Positions 26,147 through 35,457 of a stretch of 64,000 bases of DNA are shown piece after piece. Within the stretch, counting starts at the first letter, position 1; each line of letters starts with the position of its first letter. The stretch is from Pseudorhodoferax aquiterrae (GTDB lineage: Bacteria > Pseudomonadota > Gammaproteobacteria > Burkholderiales > Burkholderiaceae_C): contig NZ_BMYK01000017.1 of assembly GCF_014652235.1 (NCBI RefSeq), forward strand, positions 62,001 to 126,000, read 5' to 3'. The notes beneath the pieces are model-generated. The model ran no database searches, was not told the origin of the DNA, and was given only the letters and a program-made list of their open reading frames with translations. A program made the translations under genes and the position numbers.

Positions 26147-27949
26147 TCAGAAAGGCACCACGCAGCGCGCGGTCGCGTCGGTCGGACGGGCGATGGGCAG
26201 CATCGTCACGAAGCTGGCCGGCGTGCCGTAGACCATGCGCCGCTGCGCGTAGGCTGTGCCGGTGGTGCCGGTTCCGAGCACGAGCTGCTTCAAGATGCCG
26301 TCGGACGGGTCGATGTTGGTGAACGGAGCGTCCTTGGTGACGCACGCAGCGGCGCTAACCGCTGCGGGGCGGTCGAATGCGACCACCGTGCCCGGTCCCT
26401 TCACGTACAGGTACTGGACGGTCGCGCCGGCGCCCGTGCCCTGGGTCAGGCTGAAGTAGCGGCCCGACCAGATGCGCGAGCGCGTGGCCTCGCTGAAGCC
26501 CGTGACCGCCTGCGCGCCCAGCGTGCTGCCCAGCTTGACCAGGCGCAGGCCCGACAGCGAGATGCTGCCGTCGGACTGGATGTGGGCCACGCCCGGGTTG
26601 CTGGGGACCGACAGGTTGCCGTTGAAGTCGATGGTGGTGGCGCCGAACTCCACCACGTCGGCATTGCCGGCACTGACGGCGTAGCTGCCGATCTGCACGC
26701 CCACGTTGCGGGCCGTTTCCAGCGCCGTGGCGCTGCCGGTCTGGCGGTCGTTCTGGTAGTAGAAGCCGCTGTGGGCGTAGCTGCCGTCGTCGAACATCAC
26801 CATGTATTCGGGCCGGGCGAGGCCCTGGGGCCGCACCCAGCCGCCGACCAGCGGGTTGCTGGCGCTGGCCACGCGGGTCAGCGTGGTGCCGTCCAGCGTC
26901 ATGGCGTTGCCGGAGACCGTGGCGCTGTGGGTGCCGGCGGCCGGGCCGCGCGCATTGGCTGCCTCGATCAGTTCCAGCGTCAGCGTGGAGCCGCTCAGGC
27001 TGTAGCGGCCGTAGCGGTAGCCCAGGCCGTTGTCGAAGGCGTAGTCGGCGCCCACCGGCGTGGCCACGACCTGGTGCACGAACGTGCCGTCGCCGCCGAA
27101 CAGGAAGACCTCGCGCGTCGTGCCGTCGGTGCGCACCCAGGCGCCTTCGATGGGCTGGGCCGCCGTGGCGGCCTTGGCCTTGGCCACGCCCGCCAGCGTG
27201 GCGGCGCTGGGCACCATGCTGTCGCGCGTGGCCAGGAACAGCGCTTCGCGCTGCTCGGGCGTCAGCGTGGTGGGGATCTGGTAGAGCAGCTGCTGCAGCG
27301 AGCCCGGCGCCACGGCGCTGTAGGCCTCGAAGGCGGCGCGGCTGCCGCCGCCCACGCTGGCCGCGGTCTCGGCGAAACCACGCGTGAGCAGCTGGCCCAG
27401 CGCCAGCATCTTCTGCTGGGCGGCGCTGGGCGTGGTGTCGGCGGCGGCCTGGTAGTTGTCGTAGAGCTGGATGCCGCCGACCTGGCCGGCCGTGCCGACC
27501 AGGAAAGACAGCAGCGTCTCTTCGGCCTGCGCCACGTTGGCCGAGCGCCCGGAGTCGACCTCGGACTGCAGCAGCGTGGTGTAGGGCGAGATCACGGCAT
27601 GGCGGCCCAGCGGTGCGGTCAGCACGTAGGGCGCGACGACCGGGCCTTCGGAGGTGGTGCTGCTGGTGGTCGCCTGCACCAGCACGATGGCGTCGGCGGC
27701 CTGCGTGGTGCTGATCGTGAAGCTGCCGTTGCTGGTCATGGCCGAGGGTTCGCCGGCGTCGCAGGCGCGGTTGTCGTTCAGGTCCAGGCAGGCGGTCGCG
27801 TTGTTGAGCGCGCGGTCGAGCACGGTGCCGGTGACCTGGCGTTCGGTCGGGGCGGGCTCGTCATCGCCGCCGCCGCCACCGCAGGCGACCAGGAAGGTGG
27901 ACGCGGCCAGGGCCAGGGCCGAGAGCGCGCAGGTGTTGCGGGAATGCAT
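26147..27949 (-). CDS. Large surface or periplasmic lipoprotein with repeated beta-rich domains
   Basis: 600 residues. The signal is that of a lipoprotein: STFLVAC with Cys23 as the lipidated residue, followed by a glycine run. The mature protein opens with a carboxypeptidase-regulatory-like segment (RQVTGTVLDRALNNATACLD, then LNDNRACDAGEP, a calcium-loop-like acidic motif). A helical region (about 110-250) leads to at least two related beta-rich units beginning EGAWVRTDGTTREVFLFGGD and VGGWVRPQGLARPEYMVMFD, both with an F-x-D-G-S/T-[YF]-x-H core resembling lipocalin-like repeats. GAGGAC precedes the ATG at 27949. The gene lies 68 bp downstream of the M14 carboxypeptidase gene on the same strand. 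No enzymatic motif was found. Confidence 0.7.
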   Translation of the reverse strand: MHSRNTCALSALALAASTFLVACGGGGGDDEPAPTERQVTGTVLDRALNNATACLDLNDNRACDAGEPSAMTSNGSFTISTTQAADAIVLVQATTSSTTSEGPVVAPYVLTAPLGRHAVISPYTTLLQSEVDSGRSANVAQAEETLLSFLVGTAGQVGGIQLYDNYQAAADTTPSAAQQKMLALGQLLTRGFAETAASVGGGSRAAFEAYSAVAPGSLQQLLYQIPTTLTPEQREALFLATRDSMVPSAATLAGVAKAKAATAAQPIEGAWVRTDGTTREVFLFGGDGTFVHQVVATPVGADYAFDNGLGYRYGRYSLSGSTLTLELIEAANARGPAAGTHSATVSGNAMTLDGTTLTRVASASNPLVGGWVRPQGLARPEYMVMFDDGSYAHSGFYYQNDRQTGSATALETARNVGVQIGSYAVSAGNADVVEFGATTIDFNGNLSVPSNPGVAHIQSDGSISLSGLRLVKLGSTLGAQAVTGFSEATRSRIWSGRYFSLTQGTGAGATVQYLYVKGPGTVVAFDRPAAVSAAACVTKDAPFTNIDPSDGILKQLVLGTGTTGTAYAQRRMVYGTPASFVTMLPIARPTDATARCVVPF

Positions 27950-28017
27950 GTGGTGTCCTCGAAATCGTTCTGGTGGTCTGCCGGGCCCGCGGCGCGGGAC
28001 CGGCGCATGGACGGGGC

Positions 28018-30180
28018 TCAGAGGCTGCTGGACGCGGCCTGCTTGCGGCGACGTTGCAGGGCCACGGCAGCCAGGCCGGCCAGGGCGGCGGCCAGTCCGC
28101 CAACGGCACCGCCGCCGCCGCTGCTCTTGGCTTCGGCGATGTCCAGGAACGCGGCCGACACGGCGCCGGGCTTGCCGTCGCTGTTGGTGCCCTGCACGTA
28201 GACCATGTGGCGGCCCGGTGTCAAGGTCGAGGTGTCGATCTGGCCGACAGCGCGCTTGGTGGCATCCGGAAAGTCGGAGCGCGCCTGGTCGGAGGTCTCC
28301 AGCGTCATCGTGAACGAGTCGTTGGGCTTGGCCGGCTCCCAGGGCATGCGGTCGATGTAGACCGTCGCCGACTTGATGTTGTAGACCACCGGGTAGGGCG
28401 GCGGCAGGATGTTGGACTGGCCGGCGTTGCTGTAGCGGTAGCGGTTGTCGTCCACCAGCGCGGAGACGTTGACCTTGGTGCCGGCGGGCACGGCGGCGGT
28501 CTGCTCGACCTTCACGTCGACCGTGTCGGGGCCGAACGGGAGCTTGTAGACGCGGTGCAGCGCGCGGCTCATGTAGTGGAAGCCGTTGAAGTTCTCCGGA
28601 TAGGTCTCGCGGTCGAACACGCCGCAGTCCTCGTAGAAAGAGCGGCCCATTTCCACCGTGTACGAGGGCGCGCCCAGAAAACCGTAGAACGCGTCCTTGG
28701 TCGTGCCTTCGGTGTTGTAGCTGAGCAGTTGCTGCGAGGAGTAGTTGTTGTGGTAGGCCAGGCGCTGGGCGATGACGGCCATGCCCTTGTTGTTGGGCGT
28801 GTGGGTGTTGAAGCCGTTCTCGGTGCGCTCCACGCCCCAGGGCCACAGGATGGCGCGCGCGTTGCTGTGCAGGTCGATGAACATGCCGCCCGCATAGTCC
28901 TCGGACGCGCCGGTCTGCCAGTCGAGCTCGCCTTTACCGCCGTTGTCACGGTTATCCTCGTTGCAGTACGGTCCTGGCGTGCCGACGATCGGGTTGCCCT
29001 GCAGGTCCTTGGCCCACTTGTGGCGACCATCGGGCAGCGCGCCGCCTTCCCAGCGGCACTGGGCCTGGTTCCAGGTGCCGCGCACGTAGTCCAGCACGGC
29101 CTGGGTCTCGGGCTCGGAGGCCGGGCCGATGCCGCGGTAGGTCTGGCCACAAACACTGCCGTCCGAGCCGCCGGCGCCGCCGGTGGCCCAGCCGAACGGG
29201 TAGTTGCGGTTCAGGTCCACGCCGGAGTTCAGCGCGCCGGTGGTGCCCGTGGTGCACAGCGCGGTCTCGAAGTTGGTGTTCTTGCGCTGGCGCGCGGCAA
29301 TGTCCTGCTCCGCCAGCTTGCGGCCGTCGGGGTTGTGGATGATGAAGTGGTACTGGTTGTTGTCCAGCATCATCGTGGCATTGGGGTCCTTGCCGTAGTT
29401 GTCCAGCAGCCACTCGATGAACTTGGTGCCGACTTCCTGCGGCGCGTACTCGCGCGCATGGATGCCGCCGGTCCAGACCATGCGCGGCACCTCCTTGCCT
29501 TCCTGCTTCTTGAAGTTGCCGACCACGATGGCGCGCACGTCGTGCGGCTGCTCGGGGAACAGCGACAGGTTGAAGCGCTGCAGCAGGCTGGCCGGAATGA
29601 ACTTGGCCAGCAGGCTGGCGTAGCTGGACCAGGAGTTGTCGTACTGGCCGCCGACCACATCGGGTGCCGGCTTGATCTTCGTCTTCATCCAGGCCGGCCC
29701 CAGGTTCTCCAGCCGCACAAGGTCGGGGTACTTGGTCTTGAGCTCGTCGAAGGTCGAGTAGGTCTGCTCGACGGTACGGTAGCAGGAGTGGGTGCCGTCG
29801 GCGATCGAAGAAGGCTGGTCGCGCGAGGAGCGCTTGATGGCGCCGGACGCCTCGTCGCGCCTGCGCGAATCGATCCAGCTCTTGATGCGCTGGGTTTCCT
29901 CCACGTCGATCTGCACGCCGATGCCCAGGGCCTCGACCGCGTGCATTTCCGCGTCGCTGACCTCGGCATGGACGGTGCGGGTCTTCTGGTCCACGTAGGG
30001 GTGGTCCAGCATGCCCGTGAGCTGGGACAGCTGGTCCTGCGAGGCGTAGGGGATCTTGACCGCGTAGACCTGGTCCGGGTCACCGCCATGGGCATGGATG
30101 ACCCCGGCGGCACAGGCGAGGACGACGGAGGCCACGATGGCTGCAACCGGCGTCAGGCGGGGCGGATGGATTCGTTTCAT
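28018..30180 (-). CDS. Secreted M14 zinc carboxypeptidase with GlyGly-CTERM tail
   Basis: 720 residues with an N-terminal signal (AAIVASVVLACAAGVIHA). The M14 zinc site is complete: His241 and Glu244 in GGIHAREYAP and His438 in DLHSN; the catalytic Glu510 is in YTVEMGRSF. Family anchors NPDGR and DLNRNYPFGW are present. A C-terminal beta domain (about 560-680) follows. The last 36 residues read KSSGGGGAVGG, a hydrophobic helix (LAAALAGLAAVAL), then RRRK, which is the GlyGly-CTERM arrangement recognised by rhombosortase. Expected role: an exported peptidase trimming C-terminal residues, held at the membrane until its tail is cut. It is the upstream gene of a co-directional run containing the rhombosortase. 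Confidence 0.88.
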   Translation of the reverse strand: MKRIHPPRLTPVAAIVASVVLACAAGVIHAHGGDPDQVYAVKIPYASQDQLSQLTGMLDHPYVDQKTRTVHAEVSDAEMHAVEALGIGVQIDVEETQRIKSWIDSRRRDEASGAIKRSSRDQPSSIADGTHSCYRTVEQTYSTFDELKTKYPDLVRLENLGPAWMKTKIKPAPDVVGGQYDNSWSSYASLLAKFIPASLLQRFNLSLFPEQPHDVRAIVVGNFKKQEGKEVPRMVWTGGIHAREYAPQEVGTKFIEWLLDNYGKDPNATMMLDNNQYHFIIHNPDGRKLAEQDIAARQRKNTNFETALCTTGTTGALNSGVDLNRNYPFGWATGGAGGSDGSVCGQTYRGIGPASEPETQAVLDYVRGTWNQAQCRWEGGALPDGRHKWAKDLQGNPIVGTPGPYCNEDNRDNGGKGELDWQTGASEDYAGGMFIDLHSNARAILWPWGVERTENGFNTHTPNNKGMAVIAQRLAYHNNYSSQQLLSYNTEGTTKDAFYGFLGAPSYTVEMGRSFYEDCGVFDRETYPENFNGFHYMSRALHRVYKLPFGPDTVDVKVEQTAAVPAGTKVNVSALVDDNRYRYSNAGQSNILPPPYPVVYNIKSATVYIDRMPWEPAKPNDSFTMTLETSDQARSDFPDATKRAVGQIDTSTLTPGRHMVYVQGTNSDGKPGAVSAAFLDIAEAKSSGGGGAVGGLAAALAGLAAVALQRRRKQAASSSL

Positions 30181-30401
30181 CGAACGCTAACTCCTCAACA
30201 GTGGACGTTTGGACCGCCCGCCGCAGGCGCTGCGGCGCCTGCAGGCCGGTGCGGGCCTCGAGCTCTTGGCGACCCCGGCTGCGTCTTGGAAGGGCAGCGG
30301 CCAGGGGCACACGGAACACAAGGCAGTTCACGTGCCAGCACCTGCGCGGCGCAAGAACGCCGGCAAGTGCTTGTTTTGCAAGGAGACAGATGCGGGGTAT
30401 G

Positions 30402-30432
30402 CCGCGTTCGGTGTTCGGGAAACCGAACGCGG
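30402..30432. terminator. 11-bp perfect stem-loop after the cytochrome b561 gene
   Basis: CCGCGTTCGGT (30402-30412) pairs exactly with ACCGAACGCGG (30422-30432) around a 9-nt loop, 24 bp downstream of the cytochrome b561 stop. The stem is strong, but the minus-strand sequence after it lacks a T-run, so termination strength is uncertain. The remaining part of the 276-bp gap (30181-30456) contains the M14 leader; I see no clear promoter elements there. Confidence 0.45.
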
Positions 30433-30456
30433 GGCGACGGCGCGTTCGGCCGGCCG

Positions 30457-31002
30457 TCAGGCGATGTCGTGCTCGCCGGGTGCGGGCTTGTGTCCCGTGA
30501 CCATCGCACGCACGAGGTTCTCGCGGTGCTGCCAGCTGGTGAACACCACGCCGGCCAGGTGCAGCACGACCAGGCCGACCAGCCACCAGCCCAGCACGAA
30601 GTGCGTCCAGTAGAGCCAGCCGTAGCCCCACAGCCAGTCCGTGGTGTAGAGCCAGCCCGACAGGCACAGTGCGGCGCAGCTGCCCAGCAGCGCCAGCACC
30701 ATCCAGCCGCCGAGCGGGTTGTGGCCGAGGTAACGCGGCGCGGTGCCGCGCCACACGCTCAAGGCATAGGCCCAGGTGGCGCGCGGCCCGCGCACGAACT
30801 GGGCGAAGCGGGCATGGCGGCTGGCGCCCCAGCCCCAGGCCAGCCGCAGCGCGACGATGGCAGCCACGGCGTAGCCGAAGTTTTCGTGCCAGCCGTCGGT
30901 GCGCCCGCCGGTCCACCAGGCCGTGGTGACACAGAGGACCAGTGCCCAGTGCAGCAGGCGCACCGGGCAGTCCCAGATCTTCAGCTCACTTCTCTTCGAC
31001 AC
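30457..31002 (-). CDS. Cytochrome b561-family membrane protein
   Basis: 181 residues with four membrane spans. Histidines expected to bind b-type heme lie in RLLHWALVLC (TM1), TDGWHENFGYAV (TM2) and THFVLGWWLVGLVVLHLAGVV (TM4). This fits the di-heme cytochrome b561 / Ni-Fe hydrogenase-type b family. It starts at GTG 31002, overlapping the end of the PepSY gene by 17 bp; the longer open frame upstream is antisense-like noise. Such a protein may accept quinone electrons and reduce a periplasmic partner, here possibly aiding iron reduction beside the siderophore receptor. That role is inference from position. Confidence 0.75.
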   Translation of the reverse strand: MSKRSELKIWDCPVRLLHWALVLCVTTAWWTGGRTDGWHENFGYAVAAIVALRLAWGWGASRHARFAQFVRGPRATWAYALSVWRGTAPRYLGHNPLGGWMVLALLGSCAALCLSGWLYTTDWLWGYGWLYWTHFVLGWWLVGLVVLHLAGVVFTSWQHRENLVRAMVTGHKPAPGEHDIA

Positions 31003-31270
31003 GCTCGAAGGTCTTGGGGTCGAAGAAGGCCTCGACGCGCTTGCCCTGCGGGTCCTTGCCGTAGACCTCGTAGCAGGTGTCGGTCTTCTCCATGCGGCGC
31101 ACGGTCCAGCCGTCCTTGACCAGTTTTTCCTGCAGTTCGGTGTGCGGGCGCCATTCGGCCTTGGGGTACTTGGGACATTGCACGTTGCCGTGGGCCAGTG
31201 CATTGCCGGCCATGAGTGCCAGGGGAATGGCCAGGGCCAGCGGCAGGGCGCGGGTGATGGAAGACTTCAT
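30986..31270 (-). CDS. Small periplasmic PepSY-domain protein
   Basis: 94 residues. A signal peptide (LPLALAIPLALMAGNALA) is followed by a PepSY-like module: ELQEKLVKDGWTVRRMEKTD, CYEVYGKDPQGKRVEAFFDP and KTFERVEEK. There are two cysteines (VQCPKYP and DTCYEVY) that could pair. It starts at ATG 31270 after AAGGAG. It sits between the dioxygenase and cytochrome b561 genes and overlaps the latter, an arrangement suggesting the two work together at the membrane. PepSY modules usually inhibit or dock to a partner and have no catalytic role. Confidence 0.8.
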   Translation of the reverse strand: MKSSITRALPLALAIPLALMAGNALAHGNVQCPKYPKAEWRPHTELQEKLVKDGWTVRRMEKTDTCYEVYGKDPQGKRVEAFFDPKTFERVEEK

Positions 31271-31290
31271 GGAGAACTCCTTCGCGGGGA

Positions 31291-31971
31291 TCAGGTGACG
31301 GCCCAGCGCCGCACCAGGTTGTGGTAGATGCCCATGAGCTTGAGCACGCGCGGGTCCTGCGCGGACAGCGTGGCGCCGAGCTCCTGGATCGATTGGTCGA
31401 GGTCGTAGAGCAGCGTGCGCGCGCGGTCGTCCTCGACCAGGCTCTCGACCCAGAAGAAGGCCGCCACGCGCGCGCCTGCCGTCACCGGCGTCACGCGGTG
31501 CAGGCTGGTGGAGGGGTAGAGCACCATGTCGCCCGCGGCCAGCTTGACCGATTGCACGCCGTAGGCGTCCTCGATCTCGAGTTCGCCGCCCTCGTACTCC
31601 TCGGGCTCGGCCAGGAACAGCGTGGCCGACAGGTCGGTGCGCAGGCTCTGGCCGCCCGGCAACTGCATGATGGCCGCGTCCACGTGCGCGCCGTACTGGC
31701 CGCCGCCGGCGTAGCGGTTGAACCGGGGCGGGTGGATGCGCTTGGGCAGCGCGGCCGAGACGAACTGCGGCGTTTCGGCCAGGCGGCGCAGCAGGTGTTC
31801 GCCCAGTTGCAGGCCGACCGAGTCCTGCGCGTCGAGCTGCTGGTTGTGCTTGACCAGGCGCGCCGCGCTGCCGGCGGTGGCGGCGCCGTCCTGCCAGGCG
31901 GCCGCGTCCAGGCGGGTGCGGAACTGGCGCACTTCGTCCGGGCTCAGGACCTGGTCGATGGCGAGAAGCAT
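31291..31971 (-). CDS. piuC: Fe(II)/2-oxoglutarate-dependent dioxygenase, PiuC/YbiX family
   Basis: 226 residues. Iron ligands are His and Asp in [10 protein letters not shown] and the distal His in [10 protein letters not shown]; the 2-oxoglutarate-binding Arg is expected in AGARVAAFF. Motifs [15 protein letters not shown] and [20 protein letters not shown] are typical of PKHD-type hydroxylases encoded beside catecholate siderophore receptors (PiuC in Pseudomonas, YbiX in E. coli). I chose ATG 31971 because GGAG lies about ten bases upstream and [14 protein letters not shown] is the family start. It follows the TonB-dependent receptor, with an intrinsic terminator-like hairpin between them. 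Its hydroxylation target is unknown. Confidence 0.85.
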   Translation of the reverse strand: MLLAIDQVLSPDEVRQFRTRLDAAAWQDGAATAGSAARLVKHNQQLDAQDSVGLQLGEHLLRRLAETPQFVSAALPKRIHPPRFNRYAGGGQYGAHVDAAIMQLPGGQSLRTDLSATLFLAEPEEYEGGELEIEDAYGVQSVKLAAGDMVLYPSTSLHRVTPVTAGARVAAFFWVESLVEDDRARTLLYDLDQSIQELGATLSAQDPRVLKLMGIYHNLVRRWAVT

Positions 31972-31986
31972 GCGGATGACTCCAAC

Positions 31987-32012
31987 GAAAAATGCCGGGC
32001 GGGCCCGGCATT
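31987..32012 (-). terminator. Rho-independent terminator between the siderophore receptor and piuC
   Basis: AATGCCGGGC (31991-32000) pairs perfectly with GCCCGGCATT (32003-32012) around a 2-nt loop; on the minus strand the stem is followed by TTTTT. It lies 17 bp after the receptor stop and 15 bp before piuC. It should lower expression of piuC, the PepSY gene and the cytochrome relative to the receptor rather than abolish it, unless piuC has its own promoter. Confidence 0.7.
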
Positions 32013-32029
32013 GTTCCATCGGTGCAGGG

Positions 32030-34423
32030 TCAGAACGAGTAGTCCAGCGTCACGCGGGCGGCGCGGGCGTCGCCCTTGTACAGGAAGGCGCCAGAGCGGT
32101 AGACCGCGGTGTAGTAGTCCTTGTCGAACACGTTGAGCACGTTAAGGCGCACATCGATGTTCTTGTTCACGCGGTAGCTGGCGAACATGTCGTAGACGGT
32201 AAACGACGGTACGGGCTGCGAGCACTGTCCGGCGGCGTTGAAGCCGGCACCGGTGTCGGGCTGGCCACCGCAGCGGCTGCTTTCGTAGCGGGCGATGGCG
32301 CCGACCGAGAGGTCAGGCGTCAGCTGGTACTTGCCCTGCACGGTGACGGCGCGGTCGGCGAAGTTGGACAGGGGGCGCGTCAGGTTGGTCGCGGTGGCCG
32401 ACTCCAGCACCTTGGACTTCATGATCGCCACTCCGGCTTGCACCTGGAACTTCTCGGTCACGTTGCCCGACAGGCCGAACTCGATGCCGCGCACGCGGTT
32501 CTTGCCGGTGTTGAAGGTGCCCAGGGAGTCGTAATTGGCCCCTTCCATGACGTCCTTCTTGGTGGTCTGGAACAACGCGACCGTGGCCAGCAGCTTGTCG
32601 TCCAGCAGGTTCCACTTGGTGCCCAGCTCGAAGTTCTGCGAGGTCTCGGGCTTGGCACCGGCCGCGTTGCCGTTGTAGGTGACCAGGCCACCGTAGCCGC
32701 TGCTGGTTCCGGTGTCCGATTCGCCGCCGTTGATGTCTTGCGCCGTGCCGTAGGCCGCGTAGACGATGCCCATCGGGTTGATCTTGTAGGTCACGCCCAG
32801 GTGGCCGTTGAAGAGTGTCTTGTTGTACGCGTAGTCGCCGGTCTGTGCGCCCGTCGTGGGGTTGCGCGTGAGCAGGCTGAAGTCGGTGTAGTCGGCGCGT
32901 ACGCCGCCGAACACCGTCCATTTGTCGGTCAGGTCCACGGTGTCCATGGCGCTGAGCGCGAAGCTTTTGACCTGCCAGTCGCTGCCCCAGTCGCCCTTGG
33001 TGATGTTGCGACCCAGCAGGTTGTTCAGGTTGGCGACGAGATTGCCGCCAGCGTCGAACATGCAGTAGGCGGGTGTGTTGGTCACGGTGACGACGCCAGT
33101 CGTGGCATTCGTCTGTGTGGTGCGCGAGAAGCAGTTCGTGGCGCCGGTGTTGGTGCTCGTGTAATTGCCGCGCTTGACTTTGTGGTCGGTGTATTCCAGG
33201 CCGAAGATGAACTCGTTCTTGGTGCCGGCGAGCTGGGTGTCCCAGCGCAGGTTGGTCTGGTGCGCGAAGTACTTCACCTCCTGCCAGCCGTTGTGCGTGC
33301 TCAGCGAGGCGGTGTTGAAACCTGTGGGGTCGGCAGGGGAGGCGTAGCGTGTAGCCGCATTGGCGCCCGTGACCAGGTAGCCGTTGCTCGACTCGCCGTA
33401 GCGCGTGAGGCTGTTCACGGTCATGTTGGGCGCCGGCTTCCACTTGATGCGGGCCGTCAGCGTGTCCACGTCGGAGTTCAGGAAGTCCTGCGACTGGGCG
33501 TAGACCGGCACACCGCTGGCGGGCCAGCGGTTGGGCAGGGTGCCGGTCAGGTAGCTGCCCAGGTCGGGGTGCTTGTCCTTGGCGCGCAAGCCGTAGTAGT
33601 CGAGCGTGAACGACAGGTCGGCGCTGGCCTCCCACAAGCCGGACAGGGCCAGGCCGTTGCGTTCACGCTTGGAGGGCGAGCGGTCGGGCACGCCCTCGCT
33701 GCCGACCAGCGCATTGACGCGCAGCGCGAACTGATCGGTGAAGCCTTTGTTGGCATCCAGCGTCAGCCGGCGGTGCTTGTCCGTTCCCAGGCCGACCGAG
33801 GCGCGCGCGAAGTCGTAGTCCAGCGTGGCCTGCTTGGTGATGGCGTTGATGGCGCCGCCGGCGCTGCCGCGGCCCGCGAAGCTGGAGTTCGGGCCCTTGG
33901 TGATCTCGATCTGCTCGATCGCGAAGCTCTCGCGCGTGGTCATGCCGGGGTCGCGCAGGCCGTCGACGAACACGTCGCTGCGGGCTTCCTGGCCGCGGAT
34001 GATGTAGCGGTCGCCGAAGGCGTTGCCATTCTCACCCGTGCCCAGCGTGATGCCGGGCTGGGCCGCCAGGATCTGCTTCAGATCGGTCACGCCGGCATCG
34101 TCGATGGCGTTCTTGGTGATGACCGAGATGGTCTGCGGCGTCTCGGCCAGCGGGCGCGTGTGGCGTGTGTCGGCCGAGGTCTTGGCCTTGTAGGGCGCGC
34201 CGACCTCGGCATTGGGATTGGGGTCGATCTTGGTGGCCTGCACCTTGACTTCGTTCAGCGTGCCGCCGCTGGCGGTGGCGGTCTGCGCCAGTGCTCCCAG
34301 CGGCAGCAGCATCGCGGTGGAAACGCCCAGGGCCACGCCGGCACGTCCCCTGGACAGGACAGCAGGGCGGGCGGCGGTGCGCAGGCTGCGTGGAATCTTG
34401 GCGGTCGGCTTGGCTCGGTGCAT
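32030..34423 (-). CDS. TonB-dependent siderophore receptor (PiuA/Fiu-like)
   Basis: 797 residues from ATG 34423. After a long signal peptide ending [11 protein letters not shown] comes the plug domain ([57 protein letters not shown]), then a 22-strand-type barrel ending in the aromatic RVTLDYSF. There is no N-terminal STN signalling domain, so it does not itself signal to a FecR. The plug resembles catecholate receptors such as Fiu and PiuA, in line with the downstream PiuC/YbiX gene. A Fur-like box lies 156 bp upstream. The ligand is not deducible beyond a ferric siderophore. Confidence 0.88.
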   Translation of the reverse strand: MHRAKPTAKIPRSLRTAARPAVLSRGRAGVALGVSTAMLLPLGALAQTATASGGTLNEVKVQATKIDPNPNAEVGAPYKAKTSADTRHTRPLAETPQTISVITKNAIDDAGVTDLKQILAAQPGITLGTGENGNAFGDRYIIRGQEARSDVFVDGLRDPGMTTRESFAIEQIEITKGPNSSFAGRGSAGGAINAITKQATLDYDFARASVGLGTDKHRRLTLDANKGFTDQFALRVNALVGSEGVPDRSPSKRERNGLALSGLWEASADLSFTLDYYGLRAKDKHPDLGSYLTGTLPNRWPASGVPVYAQSQDFLNSDVDTLTARIKWKPAPNMTVNSLTRYGESSNGYLVTGANAATRYASPADPTGFNTASLSTHNGWQEVKYFAHQTNLRWDTQLAGTKNEFIFGLEYTDHKVKRGNYTSTNTGATNCFSRTTQTNATTGVVTVTNTPAYCMFDAGGNLVANLNNLLGRNITKGDWGSDWQVKSFALSAMDTVDLTDKWTVFGGVRADYTDFSLLTRNPTTGAQTGDYAYNKTLFNGHLGVTYKINPMGIVYAAYGTAQDINGGESDTGTSSGYGGLVTYNGNAAGAKPETSQNFELGTKWNLLDDKLLATVALFQTTKKDVMEGANYDSLGTFNTGKNRVRGIEFGLSGNVTEKFQVQAGVAIMKSKVLESATATNLTRPLSNFADRAVTVQGKYQLTPDLSVGAIARYESSRCGGQPDTGAGFNAAGQCSQPVPSFTVYDMFASYRVNKNIDVRLNVLNVFDKDYYTAVYRSGAFLYKGDARAARVTLDYSF

Positions 34424-34578
34424 GGGCGTTCGTGTTGTCGTGCGATGCGGTGGTTGACAGGGGCAGGGCGTGCGATGGCCCGGCCCGCAGGTTCGAAATG
34501 GGCTGCGCTCCCCCGCGCAGCAGCGACTACCCCGTTGCCGCGGCATTCCGCATGCAGCGGTTTGCCAGCGACAAACGT

Positions 34579-34597
34579 AGTAAGAACATTTCTCATT
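34579..34597. promoter_or_regulatory. Candidate Fur box upstream of the siderophore receptor
   Basis: AGTAAGAACATTTCTCATT is a 19-bp partial palindrome; its right half (TTTCTCATT) closely follows the Fur half-site ATTCTCATT, and six of nine positions pair with the left half. It lies in the 302-bp gap 34424-34725, between the receptor (minus) and imuA (plus), and close to the 5' side of the receptor leader. Iron-repressed expression of the receptor is expected. 34424-34578 shows nothing else I can assign. Confidence 0.5.
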
Positions 34598-34674
34598 CGA
34601 TTCTATGTTTCACAGTACGGTCTTCGGGTCCATTCGTGACCAGGTGTGTCATCCGCCCCACACCTTGTGGCGGC

Positions 34675-34702
34675 TTGACCGCGATGGCGGTCGCCGCATA
34701 AT
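34675..34702 (+). promoter_or_regulatory. Sigma-70 promoter of the imuA-imuB-dnaE2 operon
   Basis: TTGACC (34675-34680) and CATAAT (34697-34702) are separated by 16 bp and match the -35/-10 consensus at five of six positions each. The predicted transcription start falls inside the LexA-like box that begins two bases after the -10. Confidence 0.6.
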
Positions 34703-34703
34703 G

Positions 34704-34719
34704 CTGTACAAATCACCAG
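34704..34719. promoter_or_regulatory. LexA-like SOS box at the imuA promoter
   Basis: CTGTACAAATCACCAG matches the CTGT-N8-ACAG operator at seven of eight defined positions (CCAG instead of ACAG), and the flanking bases TG/TA extend the dyad. It directly follows the -10 hexamer and ends six bases before the first imuA ATG, an ideal site for repression. imuA-imuB-dnaE2 cassettes are generally LexA-controlled, which supports the call. Confidence 0.65.
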
Positions 34720-34725
34720 TAATTC

Positions 34726-35457
34726 ATGTTTGCGATGCCGTCCACCTCCCTCCCGGAACGGGCCGATGTCTGGCGCGGCGACGCGCTGGGCCAGGCCACG
34801 GCCGCGGCGTTGCCCAGCGGCCACCCGGCGCTGGATGCCGAGCTTCCGGGCGGCGGCTGGCCAGCGGCGGGGCTTTCAGAGCTGCTGCAGCTCCGGCCGG
34901 CCTGCCACGACTGGCGGCTGCTGCTGCCCGCGCTGGCGCGCCTGGCTGCCAGCGCGCGCGGCCCCGTGGCCCTGGTCGGGGCGCCCGAGGGCCTGCAGCC
35001 CTTCGCGCCGGCACTGGCTGCGCAGGGCCTGCCGGCGGCACGGCTGCTGTGGGTGCGGGCCGAGGAAGACAAGGCACGGCTGTGGGCTGCCGAGCAGGCC
35101 GTGCGCTGCGCCGATGTGCCGGCCGTGCTGGCCTGGCTGCCGCGCGTGCGGGCCGACGGGTTGCGCCGGCTGCACCTGGCGGCGCTCGACCATGGCAAGC
35201 CGCTGTTCGGCTTCCGGCCGGCCGCGGCGCAGGCCGAATCCTCGCCCGCGCCGCTGCGGCTTCGGCTGGAGGGCGGGGCGCCGCTGCAGGTGCTGGTGTT
35301 CAAGCGCCGCGGCCCGCCCATGGCCCGGCCGCTCGCGTTGCCGGCCGAGGCGCCGGCATTGGCTGCGCTGCTGGCACTGCGCCGGCGCGTCCCTGCTGCT
35401 GCGCCGGCCGTGCTGGCCGAGATCCGCCATGGCCTGGATCGCCCTGTCACCGCCTGA
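34726..35457 (+). CDS. imuA: Translesion synthesis accessory protein ImuA
   Basis: 243 residues of the RecA-like ImuA family used by proteobacteria with a DnaE2 mutasome: ALPSGHPALDAELPGGGWPA, GLSELLQLRPACHDWRLLLP, RLLWVRAEEDKARLWAAEQA and FGFRPAAAQAESSPAPLRLR. It interacts with ImuB and supports error-prone bypass of DNA lesions. Two starts are possible (34726 and 34735), neither with a good ribosome site; the short distance from the promoter suggests a leader of only about 15 nt. The last 29 bases overlap imuB. Confidence 0.85.
   Translation: MFAMPSTSLPERADVWRGDALGQATAAALPSGHPALDAELPGGGWPAAGLSELLQLRPACHDWRLLLPALARLAASARGPVALVGAPEGLQPFAPALAAQGLPAARLLWVRAEEDKARLWAAEQAVRCADVPAVLAWLPRVRADGLRRLHLAALDHGKPLFGFRPAAAQAESSPAPLRLRLEGGAPLQVLVFKRRGPPMARPLALPAEAPALAALLALRRRVPAAAPAVLAEIRHGLDRPVTA

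Noticed and set aside
30402-30432. A strong intrinsic terminator
   Set aside because: The stem is perfect but there is no following T-tract on either strand, so I list it with low confidence rather than as a clear intrinsic terminator.
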